Shown here: positions 1 through 5,766 of the stretch, one piece after another
Position numbering within the stretch: the first letter of the stretch is position 1
Layout: each line of letters begins with the position of its first letter
From: PVC group bacterium
Lineage (GTDB): Bacteria > Verrucomicrobiota > Kiritimatiellia > SS1-B-03-39 > PXDE01
NCBI GenBank assembly: GCA_003566475.1
Contig: PXDE01000153.1
Span: 1 to 9,208 of the forward strand
DNA length: 9,208 nt
Reading direction: 5' to 3'
Notes under the pieces: model-generated
Seen by the model: only the letters and a program-made list of their open reading frames with translations
Told to the model about the DNA's origin: nothing
The model's database searches: none
Made by a program: the position numbers and the translations under genes

Positions 1-1
1 C

Positions 2-835
2 CCCCGCAATCAGTGGACCATCGACTTCGGCCTCGGCCGCAGCGAAATGGAGGCGGCGCTCTACGAGGCACCGTTCGCCCATGTGGCTGAGCACGTGAAG
101 CCCGCCCGGGCAAACAACAAGCGAGAGGCGTACCGCACGAATTGGTGGCTATATGCCGAGGCGAGGGAAGGGATGCGTGCAGCATTTGCACCCCTCGATC
201 GCTACCTTGGAACATGCCGGGTGGCAAAGCACCGCCTTTTCGTATGGATGAGTAGCGAGTCGCTGCCCGACAGTCAGGTTATCTGTTTTGCGCGAACCGA
301 TGACTACTTCCTAGGTGTCCTTCAATCCCGTTTCCACGAGATCTGGTCATTGAAGCTTGGCACCCGCCTCGAGACCCGCCCGCGCTACACCCCGACCTCC
401 TGTTTCGAGACCTTCCCCTTGCCCGAACCCACGGCAGCGCAGCAACAGGCCATCTCATCGGCGGCGGCGGAGCTGGACCGGCTGCGGCGGAATTGGCTCA
501 ACCCCCAGGAGTGGGTACGCGAAGACATCCTCGAGTTCCCCGGCACCGTGGGCGGCCCGTGGGACCGCTTCATCGACCCGGCCACTGTCGCGGCAAAGGG
601 CGATTTCAACCTCGGCACCGTCCGCTACCCCCGCCTCGTGCCCCGCGACGACGCCAGCGCGGCCAAACTCGCCAAGCGAACCCTCACCGCCCTCTACAAC
701 CACAGCCCCGCCTGGCTCACCCACGCCCGCACCACCCTTGATTCGGCAGTAGCGGAGGCCTATGGGTGGGCTCCGGATCTGGCGGATGATGCGGTGCTGA
801 GCAGGCTGATGGAGAGGAATGTACACAACCAATGA
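2..835 (+). CDS. MmeI-like class I SAM-dependent DNA methyltransferase, C-terminal part (5' end outside window)
   Basis: The reading frame is open from base 2, and residues before the first ATG (47) already fit the family (TIDFGLGRSEMEAALYEAPF), so the gene starts upstream of the window. The 277 visible residues match the target-recognition and C-terminal regions of MmeI-like methyltransferase / restriction-modification proteins. They show the YEAPF segment and a WW..Y pair. They also show the block KHRLFVW, then FARTDDYFLGVLQSRFHEIW, then RYTPTSCFETFPLP. A helical tail follows with ELDRLRRNWLNP, LTALYNHSPAWL and AVAEAYGW. The tail is typical of the C-terminal domain that follows the recognition domain. 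The catalytic NPPY-type motif and any nuclease domain lie outside the window. Such enzymes methylate adenine at a specific site, in type IIL restriction or DISARM/BREX-like defence; which applies here cannot be told. The gene overlaps the next one by 17 bases. Confidence 0.9.
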   Translation, partial: PRNQWTIDFGLGRSEMEAALYEAPFAHVAEHVKPARANNKREAYRTNWWLYAEAREGMRAAFAPLDRYLGTCRVAKHRLFVWMSSESLPDSQVICFARTDDYFLGVLQSRFHEIWSLKLGTRLETRPRYTPTSCFETFPLPEPTAAQQQAISSAAAELDRLRRNWLNPQEWVREDILEFPGTVGGPWDRFIDPATVAAKGDFNLGTVRYPRLVPRDDASAAKLAKRTLTALYNHSPAWLTHARTTLDSAVAEAYGWAPDLADDAVLSRLMERNVHNQ

Positions 836-1808
836 GCAAAGGGCATCCCCTACCGGATTAGAACACAACATGACTCGACGCACGCTCATAGCCTTTCTTG
901 AACAAAAAGCCTTCCGATTCCGAGTAAAGACATCCGAGCGCAACCTCCTCGGCCCTCGTTCAGCTCGCAAAATCAATCGCGTGTACCTATCTGGATGCGC
1001 AGAACTCGAACGACGGACAATACGCCTTATCTCCTCCATACCTGCCAACATGAGCCCCTTCAAGAAAATAGCAATTACTTTCTTGGCAGAGCGCATTGAC
1101 CACGGATCGCTCCATGCATTGATGCTTCATAAAAATTATCCAGCAGACTCACACGGGGACATTGCAGCAATTGTACGGGGAAACTTCGAATCTGCTGTAA
1201 ACGCCCTATTTGTGTTGAATTCAAAAGAAGACGGTGCGGCAGCGTCATTCTGGCGACATGGATGTGTTGAGGAGCGACGCTTTAACGATGAACTACGGAA
1301 ATGGGTGAAGTCGGACGATGAAGAAATTCGGCGAATGGCGACTTCCGAGTTTTTGCCTGAGTTTCCCACAATCCAGGAACTTGAGGCCCAAATGCACGAG
1401 GGATGGGGGCTTAGCTTCCGTCAAATTCCACGCTGGCCGCGCCTTCAGGAAAGAGCAAAGAGCATCGGCCCTATTTGGTCCTATCTCTATGATGCACGCT
1501 ACAGGGCGCTCTCGACATGGCATCACGGGGATTTGACTCGAATGTTTGTTTCGCCGAGTTTTCGGATGCTTCTGCCAGGGGAGTGGGATCGGAACTACTA
1601 TGAGTCAACCATTCTTGCATCCTGGACGTTTGACGTATATTGGTTCTTTGCCCGGGCTTTTGCAAAGGCTTTGTCAATGTCTTCGGAAGAGGACGAAATC
1701 GCCCGACTCGGCCCCAATGTTCGGCGCATGGCGTTTTCCCACTACCAGGATCATGCGAAAAGGTTCTCGAACAGGGAAGTGTTTCAAAGGTGTCAATCAT
1801 CTTCATAA
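819..1808 (+). CDS. DUF5677-like hypothetical protein
   Basis: The 329-residue frame resembles DUF5677 proteins. There is an R120...F123-E124 helix segment (IVRGNFESAVNALFVL), a charged central region, and a later YRALSTWHHGDLTRM segment with paired histidines at 235-236. An aromatic helix (ASWTFDVYWFFARAF) follows. The function of this family is not established, although members are often seen among accessory and defence genes. The start at 819 overlaps the methyltransferase end by 17 bases and has GGAGAGG immediately before it, which is too close for an ideal ribosome site. ATG 870 (residue 18) is the alternative but lacks an obvious Shine-Dalgarno sequence. The overlap suggests translational coupling with the methyltransferase. 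Base composition and codon choice are clearly more AT-rich than in the flanking genes, so it may have been acquired separately. The family call is by motif resemblance only. Confidence 0.7.
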   Translation: MYTTNEQRASPTGLEHNMTRRTLIAFLEQKAFRFRVKTSERNLLGPRSARKINRVYLSGCAELERRTIRLISSIPANMSPFKKIAITFLAERIDHGSLHALMLHKNYPADSHGDIAAIVRGNFESAVNALFVLNSKEDGAAASFWRHGCVEERRFNDELRKWVKSDDEEIRRMATSEFLPEFPTIQELEAQMHEGWGLSFRQIPRWPRLQERAKSIGPIWSYLYDARYRALSTWHHGDLTRMFVSPSFRMLLPGEWDRNYYESTILASWTFDVYWFFARAFAKALSMSSEEDEIARLGPNVRRMAFSHYQDHAKRFSNREVFQRCQSSS

Positions 1809-1963
1809 GCGGCAGCCTCATTCGCGAGCATGAAAATGGATTGCTTCGCCTTGAATCTTGAAGCACATCAACAAGTTGTCGAGCAGGAAGGAGGGTCATA
1901 GCTTGCCACCCCTCAGCAATGCCGGACAACCAACCTAGGGGATGGGACCGATAGCCTCTGTCA

Positions 1964-2464
1964 TCAGGCATTTGACGTTTTGTCGAAGAGACCTTCACGA
2001 TCCGCGCATAGCCTGAAGATCTCGACGATATCGAAGATGGTGATAAGATAGGCTCCATTCTTTCGCTCGAAATCAGAGGTGATCAGGAACCCAACCAGAA
2101 TTCCATCCGAGCCGAAGGGAACAAGGCGCCAGCTATGAATGAAAAGGTTGCAGACCCCTCGCATTCCGAACGTTTTGGTTCTCTGCTCCTGCGTAGATTC
2201 ATTGGGTCGATCTGTATTAGGAGCACGGAACAGCACAAGATCATACGTACGGCAAAGTGCCTACTCGTTCACCTCGTTCGCTTCTATTAGCTTCCGGACA
2301 GAAAAGAACCCGAAGAAGATCTCCTTCTCCAACCTGAAGATCGAACGATCCGACCATCTCTTCTGAGCCATTCGCCCGAGCAGGGACCTGGCCGTCTTCA
2401 CAAGGTCCTGCTTCCAGAGTTCGGTTTGTGAAATCACACGTTTTCCAGGTAATTTGAGGATCTG
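1964..2464 (-). pseudogene. Hypothetical gene split by an in-frame amber codon
   Basis: Read on the minus strand from 2464 to a TGA at 1966-1964, one frame gives a protein-like sequence of about 166 residues interrupted once, by TAG at 2263-2261. The N-terminal half contains LKLPGKRVISQTELW, AQKRWSDRSIFRLEKEIFFG and FFSVRKLIEANEVNE. The C-terminal half continues in the same frame with YDLVLFRAPN, VCNLFIHSWRLVPFGSDG, LVGFLITSDFERKNGAYLI and IFDIVEIFRLCADRE. Both halves have the patterned hydrophobic/charged character of a real soluble protein, and neither shadows a gene on the other strand. No ATG opens the frame. A GTG at 2437-2435 is possible, and another TAG lies at 2467-2465 with a GTG at 2479 just beyond it, so the original start may also be lost. 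It lies directly downstream of the 174-residue gene on the same strand and may be a decayed last gene of that set. I do not recognise its function. A sequencing error at the TAG is the main alternative. Confidence 0.65.
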
Positions 2465-2539
2465 CTAGGGGGCGGGCACTTCGTTTCAGTCTTCAACACC
2501 TTCTTACCTGATACCCAGGAGAGCGCAATAGCTTGGAGA

Positions 2540-3064
2540 TTATGATGAACATCCGGCCAGAAGCACGGTGAGGATCCCGGATCCAACGATCCACGGAAGG
2601 AGTATCAACATGCATCCAGAACCGCTCCTTCCCTCCACCAGACTTACGGGTCCCCTTTTTGCCCATGCGGCGTCACGCAGTCCGCAGGAATGCTCCCTCG
2701 CCAATTCGTAAATGGCAGGAAGGTCTGTGTCTGCGGAAAGTAAACCAAAGTTGGAAATCATTCGGAGAAAATCCGGGAACCGCTTCCGGTCCATGAACAC
2801 CAGTGTTGGCACAAGGATCTGGCCCCCGTGTCTGATCACAGGGTCGGGCATCACGGCGTCGAGCATCTGAACATAGATCTCCTGAAGGGGGCGGGGCTCG
2901 ATGCCACTGGCCTCGCAGGCGAAGCGGACCATTGGGTCAGAATAGCAGAAATGAGCGATCCGCAAGGCAAGCTGGTCGATTTCCGGGTCAAATGGATTGG
3001 CGGACCGCCGTAAGGCCTCGATGATACTCTTGTCGAGCAGGCTGACCTTGAGCATTGTCGTCAT
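2540..3064 (-). CDS. Hypothetical protein, distal gene of the ImmA/IrrE gene set (possible C-terminal frameshift)
   Basis: The 174-residue frame begins MTTMLKVSLLDKSIIEALRR and continues through IDQLALRIAHFCYSDPMVRF, PLQEIYVQMLDAVMPDPVIR, TLVFMDRKRFPDFLRMISNF and LPAIYELAREHSCGLRDAAW. It looks like an ordinary, mainly helical soluble protein that I do not recognise. It starts 49 bases after the metallopeptidase stop. A purine-rich GGAAGGGG lies 11 bases before ATG 3064, and a small 5-bp hairpin (3083-3096) lies in the gap. The last 37 residues are odd: a hydrophobic run ending LLAGCSS. From an A5G4 run (2660-2652 on the minus strand) the -1 frame instead gives soluble-looking sequence with KERFWMHVD, VDRWIRDPHRASGR and IIISKLLRSPGY, ending at TGA 2495-2493. 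The natural product may therefore be about 190 residues. Confidence 0.7.
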   Translation of the reverse strand: MTTMLKVSLLDKSIIEALRRSANPFDPEIDQLALRIAHFCYSDPMVRFACEASGIEPRPLQEIYVQMLDAVMPDPVIRHGGQILVPTLVFMDRKRFPDFLRMISNFGLLSADTDLPAIYELAREHSCGLRDAAWAKRGPVSLVEGRSGSGCMLILLPWIVGSGILTVLLAGCSS

Positions 3065-3113
3065 CGTCGGATTAACCCCTTCCTGCCTTTGGGCAGAGCT
3101 GGCGGGCCTGCCT

Positions 3114-4709
3114 CTACTCCTCCATCAGCCGGGCCCGTTCGTGCTCGGCCAGGAGGGATTCCCTCTGGGTTTCGGTGATCCAGCCCCGGTTTTGGAGGTG
3201 GGCCAGGGCGGCGCTTGGGCTCACCTGCATGACCTCGCACAGGCGATAGACATCGGCCCGGGTGACGGAGTCGAACTGGAGGCCCAAACGTCCGGCCACC
3301 CTGTCGATGAGGGCGTCGGGCATCAGGACCGCGGCCGCGAAAGCGTTGGCGCGCCGTTCGAGGTCGGCAGGGGCCCAGGGACCGGAGGCAATCTGAAGGC
3401 CGATGGCTTGGTCCCGGTCGAAGAGCAGGTGGCAGAGCTCGTGGGCCAGGGTGAACCGCCGTCCCGAGGCGTAGGCGTTGCGGGGGTGGGCGAGGTTGAC
3501 GGCGACCCGAGGAGGGGCGGGGCCACGGGCGATGGAAACCCCGCCGATCTCCCGGTTGACCAACCGGATGTCCCGAACCACGACTCCAAACCGGACGAGA
3601 TCCGCCTCTACATCCACAAAGCCCGCTTCCGGAGCCCAGCCAATGGCCTCCATCCATTCGGATGCAAGCTGGTATCCCTCGTCCCAGGGCGGCAGGCTCC
3701 GGTTCAGGGGCGCCGGCCGCACGAAGTCGGCAAGTCCGTCCGATCCCTCCTCCCCGGCCTGGTCGATCATAAGGCTGGCGAGGTCGAGAGCGTCCTGCTC
3801 GTTCAGGTCGGGGGCCACGGACGCGAACATAAGGGCGCCGGCACATTCCCCGCCGACGTACAGGTCCGGGCCGGACACGGGATGGAACAGACTCCGGACA
3901 AGGTCCGCCTGGCCAGGCAACCTGGCCTGAAGCCGTTCGACCAGATCCTCCCACCTCCGCTGCCAGTCCTCCGGAGAAGAGCCCAGGCCCGCCAGGATCC
4001 CGACACGACGGGGCCGCCGGTCGGGGATCCGAAGGCCGCCGATGGATCGGGCCAGGGCATCGAGCCGGACCGACCCGGGCAAGGCCCGCCGCATGGCCGC
4101 GACCGAATCTTCGAGCAGGCTGCCGAGGGGATGCGCGACGTCGTCCAACGGAAGGGCCAGGCCACCTGACCCATTGGAGAACTGGAATCCGGCAGGCGCT
4201 CCGGCCGGAACGAGATCCGTCCACGAGACCTCCGCCAATGACCCAAAACGTCGGATCCATACATCCGGAAACAGCCCCCCATGGCGGTGGAACATAAGGG
4301 AATGCCGCCGTGCCCAGGCATCGGTTCGTCCAGCCGCCTCGTCATCCCAGGCTCCCCGCCGCTCGAATCGGGCCGGTGCGTTGAGCCGCAGCATGGCCGG
4401 TCCCGCCCATCCTCCAGGGTCCGCCGCAGGCAATTTCTGCTCGTGGAAAATCGCGTCCCAATCGCGGGCCAGCCATTCCAGGACCGGAAGGAGAGACCAC
4501 GTCACCTCCGCGAAGGGCACTCCATCCACATGGTGCTGGCATAGATTCCGGCCGCCCGCCCAGATCTGGAGCCGCCCCCAGGAAAGCAGATCCTCCGCAT
4601 CCAGCCCGGAGCCTTCCGGATCCCGGCAGAACTCGATCCTCACGGCGAATCGGTCGGGATCCCCTTTGCGAAGCCCGTAATCCAGGTTCTGGTCGCTATG
4701 GCTCATCAT
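3114..4709 (-). CDS. ImmA/IrrE-family zinc metallopeptidase with a large uncharacterised N-terminal region
   Basis: The protein has 531 residues from ATG 4709, chosen because GAGG lies 4 bases upstream and the open frame further upstream runs through the preceding gene. The C-terminal third is an ImmA/IrrE (COG2856) peptidase domain. Its zinc motif H423-E-L-C-H427 sits in RRFTLAHELCHLLFDRD, and a third acidic ligand is likely at E451 in ERRANAFAAAVLMP. Known relatives are soluble proteases that cleave repressors (ImmA, IrrE). The first ~380 residues carry no helix-turn-helix that I can see. They contain SWGRLQIWAGGRNLCQHH, SLLPVLEWLARDWDAIFHEQ, RHSLMFHRHGGLFPDVWIRR and SLAEVSWTDLVPAG, resembling a recurring but functionally undefined region. 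An acidic helical stretch (LNEQDALDLASLMIDQ) precedes the peptidase. The start overlaps the upstream gene's end by 14 bases. The peptidase call is firm; substrate and role are unknown. Confidence 0.93.
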   Translation of the reverse strand: MMSHSDQNLDYGLRKGDPDRFAVRIEFCRDPEGSGLDAEDLLSWGRLQIWAGGRNLCQHHVDGVPFAEVTWSLLPVLEWLARDWDAIFHEQKLPAADPGGWAGPAMLRLNAPARFERRGAWDDEAAGRTDAWARRHSLMFHRHGGLFPDVWIRRFGSLAEVSWTDLVPAGAPAGFQFSNGSGGLALPLDDVAHPLGSLLEDSVAAMRRALPGSVRLDALARSIGGLRIPDRRPRRVGILAGLGSSPEDWQRRWEDLVERLQARLPGQADLVRSLFHPVSGPDLYVGGECAGALMFASVAPDLNEQDALDLASLMIDQAGEEGSDGLADFVRPAPLNRSLPPWDEGYQLASEWMEAIGWAPEAGFVDVEADLVRFGVVVRDIRLVNREIGGVSIARGPAPPRVAVNLAHPRNAYASGRRFTLAHELCHLLFDRDQAIGLQIASGPWAPADLERRANAFAAAVLMPDALIDRVAGRLGLQFDSVTRADVYRLCEVMQVSPSAALAHLQNRGWITETQRESLLAEHERARLMEE

Positions 4710-5040
4710 AGTGCCTCGTCCAGTGCTTCCGCTGGTCGCTCCGCCTAACCGTTCCTGAGGCCACGAATTCCCGCCTGACCGGTTCCGGAACTTCCACCCA
4801 GCCGACAGGGTATCCATGCCAGACCCCGCCCGAGCATTGCCCGACGAAGGATTTCCCCTGATACGCGGCGAAACGCCGGTTGTCGAACTCTATACTCTGG
4901 TCCAGCAGCTCACCGACCTTTAGGACGTCGATCTCCGACGGACACAGCGAACCCTTCCGCCCGGGCTGCCACGGTTGGCTGTGTTTCTCGGTAGAGCGGT
5001 ACCGGAGTCTTTGCTTCGTGGTGATTTCTTGATCAGCCAT
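4696..5040 (-). CDS. Small hypothetical protein with KHSQPWQPGRKG motif
   Basis: The 114-residue protein starts at ATG 5040 behind a good AGGTGA ribosome site that lies inside the upstream gene. The start overlaps the upstream stop by 8 bases, and the end overlaps the metallopeptidase start by 14 bases, so the three genes are tightly coupled. Recognisable blocks are KHSQPWQPGRKGSLCP near residues 19-34, FAAYQGKSFVGQCSGGVWHG at the centre, and YPVGWVEVPEPVRREFVASG followed by a basic tail. The pattern, with a fixed Cys/Pro and Trp-His-Gly-Tyr-Pro, looks conserved and is familiar from unnamed ~110-residue bacterial proteins. I know of no defined biochemical role. The two cysteines and several His residues could bind metal, but this is only a possibility. 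Confidence 0.8.
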   Translation of the reverse strand: MADQEITTKQRLRYRSTEKHSQPWQPGRKGSLCPSEIDVLKVGELLDQSIEFDNRRFAAYQGKSFVGQCSGGVWHGYPVGWVEVPEPVRREFVASGTVRRSDQRKHWTRHYDEP

Positions 5041-5188
5041 ACGTCACCTGGACAGCGCGGTGGCGGTCCGCACGGACTTTCAGGTCGGCTAGAATCGCCT
5101 TGGCATCGAAGTTGAATTCGCGGGCATAGGCCTGCCGGTGCCTTCGCACTTCCTCGACGATGGGGTCGTCCTTCATGGTTTGGAGCAT
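5033..5188 (-). CDS. Small hypothetical protein with DPIVEEVRRHRQ motif (first gene of the set)
   Basis: From ATG 5188 the product is 51 residues (MLQTMKDDPIVEEVRRHR...); from ATG 5176 it is 47. The DPIVEEVR.hRq.yA..FNfDa.ai..Dlk pattern is a recurring small bacterial protein type, highly charged and helical, often lying next to small toxin-like or hypothetical genes. Its function is not defined. Neither start has a clear Shine-Dalgarno sequence, so the exact start is uncertain. The frame stays open further upstream to an ATG at 5341, but that extension is composed of the Pro/Gly/Arg-rich translation of repeat DNA and is probably not translated. The stop overlaps the start of the next gene by 8 bases. 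Small size and position at the head of the set would suit an antitoxin-like or regulatory role, but nothing in the sequence proves it. Confidence 0.75.
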   Translation of the reverse strand: MLQTMKDDPIVEEVRRHRQAYAREFNFDAKAILADLKVRADRHRAVQVTYG

Positions 5189-5254
5189 ACCCAGGTGGTC
5201 GTTCGGCGGCAATCCAGACGCAGGGGGCGGGCATGGGTACCAGGGCCACCGCCC

Positions 5255-5277
5255 TCCAAATGCTTGGCGCATTCGGC
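5255..5277. repeat. 23-base repeat, copy 1 (hairpin-bearing)
   Basis: This copy is identical over 23 bases to the one at 5404-5426. The core is an inverted repeat, AATGC, a five-base TTGGC loop, then GCATT (5259-5273). The sequence outside the repeat differs between copies. It resembles the short palindromic intergenic repeats scattered in many genomes; whether it is genome-wide cannot be seen here. Confidence 0.8.
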
Positions 5278-5403
5278 CACGTCGCGGGAGGCCACCCGTA
5301 GCCCCGGCCGCCAAGGACGGGGAGGCGCATGGGCCGAGCATGCCCCGCGCCCGGGAAGGGCTTCGCTCTCATCCTTTTCGGTTCCGCCTCATGCCCGCGA
5401 GCG

Positions 5404-5426
5404 TCCAAATGCTTGGCGCATTCGGC
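5404..5426. repeat. 23-base repeat, copy 2 (hairpin-bearing)
   Basis: This is an exact second copy of the 5255-5277 repeat in the same orientation, 149 bases further on. It directly precedes the TTCGTG/GGTTCC repeat block. It carries the same AATGC/GCATT stem. Confidence 0.8.
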
Positions 5427-5430
5427 TACT

Positions 5431-5720
5431 GGTTCCTCCCCTCCCCCCTGTCCCCTTTCGTGCCCATTCGTGCCTTTCGTGGTTCCTCCCCTCCCCTTCC
5501 CCCATCCGTGTGCGTCCGTGCGTGCCGGGCCGAATCGTCATCGCGAAGGCCGGTCCATCCGCGGTTCCTCCCCTCCCTGTCCCCTTTCGTGCCCATCCCC
5601 TCCCCCGGAGGGGTGGCCGCAAGCCGGGGTGGGTTTCGTGCCTTTCGTGGTTCCTTTCCTCTCTTCCCCTCCCCACTCCCAATTCGTGTCCATTCGTGTT
5701 CATTCGTGGTTCCCTTCCCC
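5431..5720. repeat. Block of five degenerate GGTTCC / TTCGTG modules
   Basis: GGTTCC followed by a pyrimidine tract (CTCCCCTCCC or close variants) occurs at 5431, 5481, 5563, 5649 and 5708. Most copies are preceded by a ladder of TTCGTG units about 9-10 bases apart. Examples are 5457, 5467 and 5476, and the CATTCGTG series at 5681-5708. On the minus strand the ladder reads as repeated CACGAA, giving spurious Asn-His-Glu-Arg-type peptides. Spacing between modules is uneven (50, 82, 86 and 59 bases) and there are no unique spacers of fixed length, so this is not a CRISPR array. It looks like a decayed minisatellite or dispersed intergenic repeat of the type seen in Verrucomicrobiota and related groups. 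Confidence 0.75.
5597..5613. other. Perfect 7-bp GC hairpin inside the repeat block
   Basis: CCCCTCC, a three-base CCC loop, then GGAGGGG form a perfect stem. No T-run follows on either strand, so it is not a canonical intrinsic terminator. It could be a structural part of the repeat element. Confidence 0.5.
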
Positions 5721-5766
5721 GCGCGGTTGCAATCTCGGCCGGTTCGGGGGAATCTAGCGGCTTCCC

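Larger units (their letters stand above)
5189..5766. other. Divergent intergenic region, repeat-rich, no gene recognised
   Basis: This 578-base stretch separates the minus-strand set (starting 5188) from the plus-strand ABC transporter (starting 5767), so promoters for both must lie here or just inside. I cannot point to convincing -35/-10 boxes in the GC-rich sequence. Open frames through it on both strands give Pro/Arg/Gly/Ser-rich or His-Glu-Arg-repetitive peptides, as expected from translated repeats. The content is the repeat elements listed separately. Confidence 0.7.

Noticed and set aside
1809..1963. Bidirectional terminator between the convergent gene ends
   Set aside because: Only short imperfect inverted repeats (for example CCCCT/AGGGG at 1909-1941) are present, with a long loop and no T-run.
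1964..2479. Amber codon recoding (TAG read as an amino acid) to explain the split gene
   Set aside because: TAG ends several intact genes here (metallopeptidase at 3116-3114, DUF1854 at 8568-8570, DUF493 at 8885-8887), so it is a normal stop in this genome.
2997..4169. 390-residue plus-strand frame opposite the metallopeptidase
   Set aside because: It is antisense to a gene with a clear zinc motif. Its composition (Gly/Pro/Arg/Val-rich, no domain pattern) is that of a reverse-strand shadow.
3061..4260. 399-residue minus-strand frame overlapping the metallopeptidase
   Set aside because: It reads the same strand in the wrong frame and is dominated by Arg, Pro and Gly. The overlapping frame carries the ImmA/IrrE domain.
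5431..5720. CRISPR array
   Set aside because: Repeat units are short and degenerate, spacing is uneven (about 50-86 bases), and there are no uniform unique spacers or cas genes.
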